Assembly: GCA_024742285.1 (NCBI GenBank)
Contig: JANSYR010000006.1
Location: 248,001 to 312,000 of the forward strand
DNA length: 64,000 bases
Reading direction: 5' to 3'
Origin: a bacterium
Lineage (GTDB): Bacteria > Myxococcota_A > UBA9160 > UBA4427
Numbering within the stretch: the first letter of the stretch is position 1; each line of letters begins with the position of its first letter. The notes under the pieces are model-generated. The model was not told where the DNA came from and made no database searches. It worked only from the letters and a program-made list of their open reading frames with translations. Below are positions 1-8,187 of the stretch, one piece after another. The position numbers were made by a program, and so were the translations under genes.

Positions 1-1204
1 CCGCGGAGCGCGCCCCGGGCGTGAATCGGACGGGCATCGCGCGCGGCCCTGAGATGAAGTTCGACGGGAGCCATGAAGCCTCCCCCGCGAGCTCGAGGTC
101 GGGCATCCGCGTCAGCACTTCCCGCAGCATCGCGTCGATCTCGACCCGCGCCAGCTGCGCGCCCAGGCAGAAATGCGCGCCCGTCGCGCCGAAGGCCACG
201 TGGTGGTTCGGCGTTCGTGTGACGTCGAGCCGATCGGGCTCGTCGAAGACCGACCGGTCGCGATTCGCGCTCCCGTAGTAGAGGACGAGCTTGTCGCCCG
301 CGCGGATCGGGCGTCCGGCGACCTCCGTGTCCTGCTTCGCGGTCCGGCGCATGTACACGACGGGGCTCGTGAAGCGGAGGAGCTCTTCCCGCGCCGTCGG
401 CAGGACACGATCCAGGTCCCCTCGGAGGCGGGCGAGTTCGTCCGGTCGTTCGAGCAAGGCCAGCATGCCGCCCGCCACCAGATTGCGCGTCGTGTCGCCG
501 CCGGCATCCACCAGCAGCATGAAGAAGAGATTGAACTCCATGTCGCTCAGCCGATGGCCGTCGACCTCGGCGTGCAGCAGCTGCGTGGCCAGATCGTCGC
601 CGGGATTCGCCCGCTTCTCCGCGGCGACCCGCGCCGCGTAGGAGAACATCTCGATCCCCGCCGCGACCTGCGCGTCCTGGCCGACCGCGTCCGTCGACGA
701 GTGGATCGTCTCCGTCAGCTGGTAGAGCTTTCGCCCGTCGTCGAGGGGCAGTCCCAGGAGCTCCGCGATCACGTAGGAGGGGAGCTCTCCGGCGACGTCG
801 GCCACGAAGTCGCACTCGCCGCGCTCGATGACCTCGTCGACGATCTGCGTCGCGAGTCGCTCGACCCGCGGCTTCAGCGCCCGGGCCGCCTTCGGCGTGA
901 ACGCCCCGCTCACGATCCGCCGCAGCTGCGTCTGATACGGCGGGTCGCACATCAGCATCATCTTGTCGTCGGTGACCGGCGCATCCGCCGGCGGATCCGC
1001 GATCATGATCGACGGCTCGTTCGAGAAGACCGGGTGGTTCCGGCTGATCGCGCGGATGTCCTCGTAGCGCGTGATCGCCCAGTAGCCCGGGCCGCCGTCG
1101 CTCTCGGCGTGGCGATGGACCGGATCGTGCTCGCGCAGCCAGGCGAACTGTTCGTGGGGCTGTCCGCCGTCGTAGCTCTTCGGGTCGAGGAGATCGATCT
1201 TCAT
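1..1204 (-). CDS. Cytochrome P450, nearly complete, 3' end beyond window
   Basis: Heme-thiolate monooxygenase, predicted to hydroxylate a hydrophobic substrate with electrons from a separate ferredoxin/reductase. About 401 residues are visible and no stop is reached before base 1. The I-helix oxygen-activation motif AGGDTT is at about residues 234-239, the K-helix ExxR (ELLR) at about 274-277, and the heme-binding loop FGATGAHFCLG near 338-348 with Cys346 as thiolate ligand. The last visible residues match the usual P450 C-terminus, so probably only a few codons are missing. The ATG at 1204 begins MKIDLLDPKSY, a typical bacterial soluble P450 start. It resembles the CYP123/125-like group of actinobacterial steroid or terpenoid hydroxylases, but substrate cannot be read from sequence. 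It lies just downstream of a small secreted protein gene on the same strand. Confidence 0.95.
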   Translation of the reverse strand, partial: MKIDLLDPKSYDGGQPHEQFAWLREHDPVHRHAESDGGPGYWAITRYEDIRAISRNHPVFSNEPSIMIADPPADAPVTDDKMMLMCDPPYQTQLRRIVSGAFTPKAARALKPRVERLATQIVDEVIERGECDFVADVAGELPSYVIAELLGLPLDDGRKLYQLTETIHSSTDAVGQDAQVAAGIEMFSYAARVAAEKRANPGDDLATQLLHAEVDGHRLSDMEFNLFFMLLVDAGGDTTRNLVAGGMLALLERPDELARLRGDLDRVLPTAREELLRFTSPVVYMRRTAKQDTEVAGRPIRAGDKLVLYYGSANRDRSVFDEPDRLDVTRTPNHHVAFGATGAHFCLGAQLARVEIDAMLREVLTRMPDLELAGEASWLPSNFISGPRAMPVRFTPGARSA

Positions 1205-1214
1205 ATCACTCGCC

Positions 1215-1751
1215 CTAGGCCAGCGTCCTGCCGCGCCCCATCCCGGCGACGCGCGGAGTGGTTCGGAGCCGGAGATTCATCCCGAGCAGGACCCCCACCA
1301 CGAGCAGCGCGAGCCCCGTCGTGCCGAGCCCAGCGACCGTGGGAGCGAACAGGGCGCCTGGCGCGGGATAGACCTCGAATTGGTCCAGCACAGGGATCGT
1401 CGCCCCCGTGAGCTCACGATCGCCGGTCTCCGGGTCGATCCGCATCACCCCGTTGGGAAACGCGTCGCCGCTCCAGACCACGTGGACGAGTCCGTTGGGC
1501 CCGACCTTGACGTCGCCCAAGAGCGCGAACGCGGGGTCGATGGGGCCCGACCCGATGATCGAGTCACACTGGGCAGTCGACCAACACGAGACGATCGTCG
1601 TCACGTCCGTCTCGGTATCCCAGTGCAAGAGAGCCGACCCGCTATTCGTGAAGATGTCGCCCGGCGTGGGGGTCACCGCCGCCGCCGGCGTCGAAGCCAG
1701 ACCGATGACGATAAGGGCGACCAGGAAAGGGAACGAGAAGAGCGCGCGCAT
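1215..1751 (-). CDS. Small secreted or surface protein with C-terminal membrane anchor
   Basis: 178 residues, family not recognised. An N-terminal signal peptide (hydrophobic FPFLVALIVIGLAS followed by TPAAA) precedes a middle part rich in Asp, Gly and Trp (HWDTETD, GDVKVGPNG, MRIDPETGD) that reads like one or two blades of a beta-propeller with a residue pattern as in SMP-30 or NHL repeats. The C-terminus has a single hydrophobic helix (VAGLGTTGLALLVVGVLLGM) followed by an Arg-rich tail. That architecture is the one used by sorting signals such as PEP-CTERM, although no PEP motif precedes the helix. The stop is 10 bases before the P450 start, so the two may be co-transcribed. Export is well supported; function is unknown. 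Confidence 0.75.
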   Translation of the reverse strand: MRALFSFPFLVALIVIGLASTPAAAVTPTPGDIFTNSGSALLHWDTETDVTTIVSCWSTAQCDSIIGSGPIDPAFALLGDVKVGPNGLVHVVWSGDAFPNGVMRIDPETGDRELTGATIPVLDQFEVYPAPGALFAPTVAGLGTTGLALLVVGVLLGMNLRLRTTPRVAGMGRGRTLA

Positions 1752-1812
1752 GGGGCCTCCAAGGGGAGCGTTCGTTCGCTCCTTTCTATCACGCCCGGCG
1801 ATTCGGTGGCGC

Positions 1813-2697
1813 CTAGATCCGGCCTTCCACGTACTTGCCGATGTCGGCGAGCGCCTGCCGGCCCTCGGGCAGCATGTCGGCGAAGGTCTGCCAGACGTGG
1901 AGCATGTCGTCCCAGACTTCGAGCCGGACGTCGACGGCCGCCGCCTCTGCCTCCTTCGCGAAGGCCTCGATCTCTCCGATCAGGATCTCCCCCGTACCCG
2001 CCTGGATCAGGAGCGGCGGCAGGCCCGCGAGATCGGCGAAGGCCGGGCTCGCCGTCGCGGTCTTCGGGTCGGCACCGGCCAGATAGGCCTCTGCGAAGAC
2101 CTTCAGGACCGGAGGCGAGAGCATCGGATCCCTCGGCGCGACCTCTTCGATCCGCGGGTTCGAACACGTCATGTCGACCCACGGCGAGAGACACAGTCCC
2201 GTCGCCGGGAGCGGGTCCCCGGCGTCGCGGAGCGCGATCAGCGTCGCGACCGTCAGCCCGCCGCCCGCGGAGTCCCCGGCCAGGGCCGTCTTCGCGGGAT
2301 CCGCCCCCTGCCGGACCGCCCATCGATACGCGGTCAGCGCGTCGTCCACGGCGGCGGGGAACGGGTGCTCGGGGGCGAGGCGGTAGTCGACCGACAGAAC
2401 GCGGGCGCGCGCCGCGCGGGCGAGGTTCGAGCAGAGGCCCCGGTGGCCCTTCACCGAGCCGATGCCGTAGCCGCCCCCGTGGTAGTAGACGATCGTCCGT
2501 CCGTCCGCGCAGTCGTCGGGCACGTTCCATTCGCAGGGCACGCCGTCGGCGTCGACCGCCTCCCACGCCACGTCCGCCGGCTGTGGGTAGGGGGGCGCCG
2601 CGTCCATGAACGCGCGCATCGTCTCGATCTCCCCGCTCCCGAGCGGGTTCGTGGTCCGCATCATCTCGACGAGCTCTTCGTGTTCCTGGCTGGGCAT
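1813..2697 (-). CDS. Alpha/beta hydrolase, hormone-sensitive-lipase (HSL) type esterase
   Basis: 294-residue carboxylesterase of the HSL/GDXG family. The oxyanion-hole motif YYHGGGYGIGS and the nucleophile elbow GDSAGG are present, with the catalytic His in MLHVWQTF near the C-terminus. The acid position, usually Asp in a GSxExLxxD context, reads GTGEILIGE, so Glu may replace Asp. The start is taken at 2697: the upstream in-frame ATG at 2703 directly abuts the GAGAGGA ribosome-binding site, while 2697 has normal spacing of six bases. It is followed upstream by the dehydrogenase gene on the same strand with a 50-base gap, which suggests one operon. It probably cleaves short acyl or lactone esters in a degradation pathway; the substrate is not determinable. 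Confidence 0.92.
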   Translation of the reverse strand: MPSQEHEELVEMMRTTNPLGSGEIETMRAFMDAAPPYPQPADVAWEAVDADGVPCEWNVPDDCADGRTIVYYHGGGYGIGSVKGHRGLCSNLARAARARVLSVDYRLAPEHPFPAAVDDALTAYRWAVRQGADPAKTALAGDSAGGGLTVATLIALRDAGDPLPATGLCLSPWVDMTCSNPRIEEVAPRDPMLSPPVLKVFAEAYLAGADPKTATASPAFADLAGLPPLLIQAGTGEILIGEIEAFAKEAEAAAVDVRLEVWDDMLHVWQTFADMLPEGRQALADIGKYVEGRI

Positions 2698-2747
2698 GTG
2701 CATTCCTCTCTCGTGGGGTGCGTGGATGTCGATCGATCGGCGCGCGC

Positions 2748-3836
2748 TCAGCCGCCGCGGGCGAGCTCCGGGGCGATCCGCCCGGCGATCAGCGGGAGAT
2801 CGAGATAGGTCTTGATCCCGGCGCTGGCTTCGCACACGTAGGGGATCGCGCTCACGCAGTGCATCGCCGTCACGACGATCCCTTCGTTGCGGACGAGTCC
2901 TTCGGCGACGGAGTGCGGATGCCAGCCCTTGAACGTGAGCAACGTATCCGGATCGCCGCTGATCCCGACCTCGAAGCGCGGCCCCTGCTCGCCCCAGGTC
3001 CAGGGCGCGTCGGGATCGGCGCCGGGCACGGGGTCGAAGCCCTCGTCGCCCATGTGCCAGTTGACCGCCGCCGTGATCACGGGCTCGCCGTCGACGAGGC
3101 CCTGCCAGCAGAAGCGCTGGGCGGCGACGCGGCCTTTCTCGATCACGCCGATCGGCGCCTCGATCGGCTGGGTCGCGATCGCGATCGAATGCGTCGTCCG
3201 CTTCTCCGCGTCGAGGGTCACGCCGATGGCGTCGGCGACCATGTCGATCGACTGGAAGAAGCCGCCCGCGAGGAGCTTCCCCATCGGGCTGGTCCTCGCC
3301 TCTTCCGGCGTCTTCCCGAAGAGCATCATCTCGCCGACGACCTCCGCGGCGGCGTAGGTCCGGATGTCGGAGAACTCCTCGGCCCGCACGTGGGTGATCG
3401 CGCGCGAGAGCCCCGACACCATGAGCGGGAACCGCTCGGTGATCCCGCCCGGGTGGATGCCGGTTCCGTGGAGCGTGCTGTCCCCGGCTGCACAGGCCGC
3501 CTCGATGTCCGCGGTGTCGACGTGCTTCGGATACACCCAGCCGAGCGGCGTCACGATGTCGATCCCGGCCTCGAGGATCCGGCACACTTCCCGGGGATTC
3601 GCGACGATCGGGCTGTAGCAGACGCAATCCGCGCCGAGCCCGAGCAGCGCGTCGGCGTCGCGGGTCGCCGCCACGCCGACAGGATCGCGGCCGATGAGTT
3701 CGCCGACGTCGCGCCCTTCCTTCGACTCGCTGTGAACCCAGCACCCCACGAGCTCGAGCTCGGGATGGTCGAGGATGCCCTCGATGGCCGCGCGACCCAC
3801 ACCGCCGGTCGCCCACTGGATCACCTTGTACGTCAC
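2748..3836 (-). CDS. DapB-like NAD(P)-dependent dehydrogenase (2,4-diaminopentanoate dehydrogenase-like family)
   Basis: About 362 residues with an N-terminal Rossmann fold: KVIQWATGGVGRAAIEGI is the dinucleotide-binding loop, followed by the DapB-type core (GADCVCYSP, TPLGWVYP, HGTGIHPGGITER). This family is common in mycobacteria and uncultured Gram-negatives and is often annotated as dihydrodipicolinate reductase, but the length and the HPGG segment set it apart from DapB of lysine synthesis. The GTG at 3836 is preferred, being preceded by GAGAGGA at about eight bases; an in-frame GTG at 3866 lacks such a site. Divergent from the RND gene at 3963, with 126 bases between them that must hold both promoters. 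Its true substrate, probably a small amino or keto compound, is unknown. Confidence 0.88.
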   Translation of the reverse strand: MTYKVIQWATGGVGRAAIEGILDHPELELVGCWVHSESKEGRDVGELIGRDPVGVAATRDADALLGLGADCVCYSPIVANPREVCRILEAGIDIVTPLGWVYPKHVDTADIEAACAAGDSTLHGTGIHPGGITERFPLMVSGLSRAITHVRAEEFSDIRTYAAAEVVGEMMLFGKTPEEARTSPMGKLLAGGFFQSIDMVADAIGVTLDAEKRTTHSIAIATQPIEAPIGVIEKGRVAAQRFCWQGLVDGEPVITAAVNWHMGDEGFDPVPGADPDAPWTWGEQGPRFEVGISGDPDTLLTFKGWHPHSVAEGLVRNEGIVVTAMHCVSAIPYVCEASAGIKTYLDLPLIAGRIAPELARGG

Positions 3837-3962
3837 GCCACAGGTCCTCTCGTTCGATTCGAACACGCGCCCCGGATGCTAGCCGTCGCGGCGGAGAAAG
3901 TGGACCCGGCTTCCGGGATCCGTCGCCCGCGGGCGGGCCTTTCGGGCTAGATTCCTCGCGCC

Positions 3963-6374
3963 GTGAGAGCCCACATCGAAAGCCTGCTCGAAGCCCTGGG
4001 TCACCTCGCCTATCGACGGGCGTGGCCGATCCTCCTTGCGACCCTCCTGCTGATCGCCGCCGGCGCGACCCAGATCGCGAAGATCGAAGTCAAGACGTCG
4101 ATCGACGACTTCCTGAATCCGAACGACGCCACGAAGATCGCCTACGACGAGTTCCTCGAACAGTTCGGCCGCGACGACATCATCATGATCGTCATCGAGG
4201 CGGAGCGCCTCTTCTCGCTCCCGGCCCTCGAGCGGGTCCGCGATCTCCACCAGGCGATCGAAGACGAGGTGCCCTGGGTCCGCGAGGTCCAGAGCCTGGT
4301 CAACCTGCGGGAGACCCGCGGCGAGGACGACACCCTCGTCGTCGGCGACTTCCTCGAAGACTGGCCGACCAGCGAGGCGGAGGTCGAAGACCTGAAGGCG
4401 CGGGCCCTCGCAAACCCGCTCTACGTCGACTTCTTCCTGACGCGCGACGGCGACCTCACGCTCCTGACCGTCGAGCTCGAGGCCTTCGCGGAGGAGTTCG
4501 ACGACGCGAGCGCCTTCTCGGGCTTCGACGACGATTCGGGCGAGGCGCCGGCCGGCGACGACGTGCGCCTGACGAGCGAGCAGGAGCGCGCCGCGGTCGC
4601 TGCCCTCGAGGAGATCGTCGAGCGATTCGACACCGACGGGTTCCGTCTCCACGCCGGTGGCGCCCCGGTCCTCAACACGGCCATGATGCGCGGCCTCGTC
4701 ACGGACGTCGTCACGTTCACGATCCTCTCGACCGGCCTGATCGCGCTCTTCCTGGTGCTCGTCCTGCGGCGGGCGCTCGGCGTGCTGATCCCGCTCTCCG
4801 TCTCGCTGCTCGCGGTGACGAGCACCCTCGGCGTGATGGGCACGTTCGGCATCCCCTTCCTCCCGATCTCGGAGATCGTGCCTTCCTTCCTGCTGGCGAT
4901 CGGCGTCGGCGCGAGCGTCCACCTGATCGCGATCTTCCTCCAACGCGTCGAGGCCGGCGCCTCCCGGGAGGACGCGATCGCCGGCGCCCTCGCCCACTCC
5001 GGCCTCCCGATCATCATGACCGGACTCACCACCGCCGGCGGGCTGGCCTCCTTCAGCGTCGCCGCGCTCCGCCCGGTCGCGATGTTCGGCGTCGTCGCGC
5101 CGCTCGGCATCCTGCTCTGTCTGGTGCTCACGCTGCTGCTCACGCCGGCGCTCCTCGCGATCGCGCCCATGCGGCAGAGAGCGCCCCGACCGAAGGGCGA
5201 CGCCTCGCTCTCGATCCGACTCCTCACCGCCGCGGGCGAGTTTGCGCTGGCCCGTTCGACCTGGGTCCTGATCACCTGCGCCGCGCTGACCGTGGTCGCC
5301 CTGATCGGCATCCTCCAGCTGAAGGTCTCCTTCGACAGCCTCGAGTGGTTCCCGGACGAGATGCCGGCAAAGATCGCGGCGAACCTCCTCGACGAGCGGT
5401 TCGGGGGCTCGATGGCCCTCGAGATGGTGATCGACGCGGGGGAGGCGAACGGGCTCCACGATCCCGAGCTCCTCGGCGCGATCGACCGCGCCCATCACAC
5501 CCTCGACGGCCTGGAGACCGGCGAGATCACCGCGGGGCCGAGCCTCTCCCTCGTCGACGTGATCAAGGAAATCCACCAGGCCCTCAACGAGGGCCGCCCC
5601 GAGGCGCGCGTCGTGCCCGAGGACCGGACGCTGGTCTCGCAGGAGCTGATCCTCTTCGAGAACAGCGGGAGCGACGACCTCCAGGACGTCGTCGACACCG
5701 AGTTCCGGATGGGACGATTCACGATCCGGACGCCGATGGTCGACGCCCTCTTCTACGAGGACTTCGCCGAAGAAGTCGAGCGGATCATGGGCGAGACGCT
5801 GCCCGAGGACGTCGAGGCGAGCCTGACCGGCATGATGATGGTCTCGCGCCGGACCTTCGGTGCATCGATGGAGACGATCGTGCGGTCCTACGGGATCGCG
5901 CTCCTCGTGATCACGCCACTCATGATGCTCCTGCTGGGCAGCTTCCGCCTCGGACTGGTGGCGATGCTCCCGAACCTCTTCCCGATCTTCCTCACGCTGG
6001 GTCTCATGGGGTGGACCGGTCAGCCGCTCGAGATGTTCTCGCTCCTGATCGGCAGCGTCGCGCTCGGGCTCGCCGTCGACGACACCATCCACTTCATGCA
6101 CGGCTTCCGGCGGACCTACGCCGCGACGGGGAGCGTCGAGATCGCGGTCCGCGAGACCCTCCAGACGACGGGACAGGCCCTCCTCTTCACGAGCGTCGTG
6201 CTCTCCTGCGGCTTCCTCGTCTACCTCTTCTCGGAGATGAACAATCTCTGGCGCTTCGGGCTCTTCACGGCCTTCTCGGTCACGATGGCCTTCTTCGCCG
6301 ACGTCCTCTTCGCGCCGGCACTGATGAAGATCATGGCGCGTTGGAGCAGCGTGGCCCGCGACAAGTCGGAGTAG
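3963..6374 (+). CDS. RND transporter, MMPL / HAE3 family (first of three paralogues)
   Basis: 803-residue inner-membrane proton-driven exporter of hydrophobic molecules. The hallmark layout is present: one TM helix near residues 18-37, a large periplasmic loop, a block of five TM helices (about 235-400), a second TM plus loop, and a final five-helix block (about 640-795). The conserved charged TM motif VDDTIHFMHGF lies in the second block. The loop segment QELILFENSGSDD is shared with the two other pumps in this window. A GTG start at 3963 fits the amphipathic N-terminus. It heads a plus-strand run with a luciferase-like oxidoreductase and a methyltransferase. HAE3 relatives are known or suspected to move hopanoids, lipids or sterol-like compounds; the cargo here is unassigned. 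Confidence 0.93.
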   Translation: MRAHIESLLEALGHLAYRRAWPILLATLLLIAAGATQIAKIEVKTSIDDFLNPNDATKIAYDEFLEQFGRDDIIMIVIEAERLFSLPALERVRDLHQAIEDEVPWVREVQSLVNLRETRGEDDTLVVGDFLEDWPTSEAEVEDLKARALANPLYVDFFLTRDGDLTLLTVELEAFAEEFDDASAFSGFDDDSGEAPAGDDVRLTSEQERAAVAALEEIVERFDTDGFRLHAGGAPVLNTAMMRGLVTDVVTFTILSTGLIALFLVLVLRRALGVLIPLSVSLLAVTSTLGVMGTFGIPFLPISEIVPSFLLAIGVGASVHLIAIFLQRVEAGASREDAIAGALAHSGLPIIMTGLTTAGGLASFSVAALRPVAMFGVVAPLGILLCLVLTLLLTPALLAIAPMRQRAPRPKGDASLSIRLLTAAGEFALARSTWVLITCAALTVVALIGILQLKVSFDSLEWFPDEMPAKIAANLLDERFGGSMALEMVIDAGEANGLHDPELLGAIDRAHHTLDGLETGEITAGPSLSLVDVIKEIHQALNEGRPEARVVPEDRTLVSQELILFENSGSDDLQDVVDTEFRMGRFTIRTPMVDALFYEDFAEEVERIMGETLPEDVEASLTGMMMVSRRTFGASMETIVRSYGIALLVITPLMMLLLGSFRLGLVAMLPNLFPIFLTLGLMGWTGQPLEMFSLLIGSVALGLAVDDTIHFMHGFRRTYAATGSVEIAVRETLQTTGQALLFTSVVLSCGFLVYLFSEMNNLWRFGLFTAFSVTMAFFADVLFAPALMKIMARWSSVARDKSE

Positions 6375-6440
6375 TCGCCGCTCCCCACGCGTGCCATGCT
6401 CCCCCGAGCGGTCGACTCGTCGCACCGCGAGGAGGAGCTC

Positions 6441-7307
6441 ATGCAGATCGGCGCCGTCTTCCCCCAGACCGAGATCGGCGACGATCCGGAGCACGTCGCG
6501 GCCTTCGCCACGACCGCCGAGTCCCTCGGCTACCGCCACCTGCTCGCCTACGACCACGTGCTCGGCGCGAACACGGCGAGCCGACCCGACTGGTTCGGTC
6601 CCTACACGTCGAAGAGTCTCTTCCACGAGCCCTTCGTCCTCTTCGGCTTCCTGGCCGGGATCACCCGCACGATCGGCTTCGCCACCGGCGTCCTGATCCT
6701 GCCCCAGCGCCAGACGGCCCTGGTCGCGAAGCAGGCCGCGTCCCTCGACGTGCTGTGTGGCGGGCGGCTGCGGCTCGGTGTCGGGATCGGCTGGAACGAG
6801 GTCGAGTACGACGCCCTCGGTGAGAACTTCAAGAATCGCGGCCGCCGGAGCGAGGAGCAGATCGAGGTCATGCGGAAGCTCTGGGCGGCTTCGGAGGTCG
6901 AGTTCGAGGGCGAGTTCCACTCGATCCCCGACGCGGGCATCCTGCCGCTCCCCCCGCGCCGCAACATCCCGATCTGGATCGGCGGGATGGCCCCGATCAT
7001 CGCCGAGCGCGTCGGGCGGATCGCGGACGGTTGGCTCCCGATGGCGCAGAAGACGCTCCCCGACGAGATCGCCCGCATGCGCGCCTCTGCGAAGGCCGCC
7101 GGTCGTGACCCCGACCAGATCGGCATCGAGTGCATCATCCCGCCGTCGGCGACGCCCGATGCCGCCCGCGACCGGATCAAGGAGCTCGCGGACCTGGGCG
7201 TGAGCCACGTCTCCTACTCGCTGATGAACCTCGGGCTGGGCGGACCCACCGCGCACATCGATGCCCTGAAGGGCGTCTGGGACGCCGTGGGCGACCTGGC
7301 GGACTGA
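6441..7307 (+). CDS. Luciferase-like (LLM class) oxidoreductase, probably F420-dependent
   Basis: 288 residues, TIM-barrel fold of the bacterial luciferase superfamily, closest in pattern to the TIGR03619/Rv2161c group. Visible features are MQIGAVFPQTEIG at the start, the ATGVLILPQR and RLRLGVGIGWNEVEY segments of the flavin/F420 pocket, and IPIWIGGMAP plus RIADGW near the phosphate site. The ATG at 6441 is preceded by GAGGAGGAGCTC, a strong ribosome-binding site, and is chosen over a start 45 bases upstream. It follows the first MMPL pump by 66 bases and is followed by the methyltransferase, suggesting a three-gene unit. Such enzymes usually use F420 to oxidise or reduce alcohols, enones or aldehydes; FMN use cannot be excluded. 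Confidence 0.92.
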   Translation: MQIGAVFPQTEIGDDPEHVAAFATTAESLGYRHLLAYDHVLGANTASRPDWFGPYTSKSLFHEPFVLFGFLAGITRTIGFATGVLILPQRQTALVAKQAASLDVLCGGRLRLGVGIGWNEVEYDALGENFKNRGRRSEEQIEVMRKLWAASEVEFEGEFHSIPDAGILPLPPRRNIPIWIGGMAPIIAERVGRIADGWLPMAQKTLPDEIARMRASAKAAGRDPDQIGIECIIPPSATPDAARDRIKELADLGVSHVSYSLMNLGLGGPTAHIDALKGVWDAVGDLAD

Positions 7308-7335
7308 TCGTGACGGTCCCGAGCGAGGATCCGTC

Positions 7336-8187
7336 GTGATCGAAGGACGTCCGAGCGACACCGCCCTGCAGGTCGCCGCGGCCCGCGAGGCCCACCGACG
7401 CTTCGATGCCGGACCGCCGATCCTCGACGACGTCCACGCGGCGTCGCTGCTCGACGAGGCGGGGCTCGCCCTCGTCGAGACCTACGGCGACGAGGCGCCC
7501 TGGATCCTGCTCGAGAACCGCCTCTTCCTTCCGCTTCGCGCACGCCTGGTCGAGGACCGGCTGGCCGAGGCCTACGCACGGGGCGTCCGTCAGTACGTGA
7601 TCCTGGGTGCAGGCCTCGACTCCTACGCCTGGCGGCAGCCGGAGGACCAGGGCGAGCTCCGGATCTACGAGGTCGATCATCCGGCCACCCAGCAGTGGAA
7701 GGCCGATCGTCTGACCGGTCTCGGCTGGCCGACCCCCGCGAACACGCGGATGGTCGCCTGCGACTTCGAAGCCACGAGCGCGTCCGAAGCGCTGTCCGCG
7801 ACGGACTTCGACCCGGCGCAACCGACCGTCGTCTCGTGGATGGGCGTCATCTACTACCTGGAGCGGGAGACCGCGGCCGACGCGATGGCCGATCTGGCGA
7901 AGATCCTGGCGCCCGGGAGCGAGCTCGTCTTCGACGTGATGCTCCCCTGGGAGGCGATGCCCGAGCGGTACCAGGCGATCCGCGAGCAGATGGTGGCCTG
8001 GCTGAAGGGGGCCGGAGAGCCCCAGAAGAACCGCTATCGGCCGCCGGAGCTGGTCGACGCGTCGAGCGCCGCCGGCTTCGACGAGACTGCCGTGATCGAC
8101 GTCCCGTCGCTCTACGCCCGTTACGCGAGCGGAGAACCCGCGTCGCCGCTCTCGGAACGCTTCTTCCTGGCGATCGCCACACGTTAG
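7336..8187 (+). CDS. SAM-dependent methyltransferase, TIGR00027 / leucine carboxyl methyltransferase-like family
   Basis: 283-residue class I methyltransferase. Family signposts are the N-terminal EGRPSDTALQVAAARE, the central YVILGAGLDSYAWR glycine loop (SAM motif I) and the YEVDHPATQQWK acidic segment. These are the marks of the PF04072 family that is greatly expanded in mycobacteria, where most members have no known substrate. The start is GTG at 7336 behind CGAGGA. It is the last gene of the plus-strand run. Its TAG stop overlaps the TAA stop of the convergent pump gene (bases 8184-8187), leaving no room for a conventional terminator between them. Confidence 0.9.
   Translation: MIEGRPSDTALQVAAAREAHRRFDAGPPILDDVHAASLLDEAGLALVETYGDEAPWILLENRLFLPLRARLVEDRLAEAYARGVRQYVILGAGLDSYAWRQPEDQGELRIYEVDHPATQQWKADRLTGLGWPTPANTRMVACDFEATSASEALSATDFDPAQPTVVSWMGVIYYLERETAADAMADLAKILAPGSELVFDVMLPWEAMPERYQAIREQMVAWLKGAGEPQKNRYRPPELVDASSAAGFDETAVIDVPSLYARYASGEPASPLSERFFLAIATR

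Noticed and set aside
3879-7361. 1160-codon minus-strand open frame opposite the first pump and oxidoreductase
   Set aside because: Repetitive Glu/Arg/Asp/His composition typical of antisense frames in GC-rich DNA; covers two well-supported plus-strand genes.
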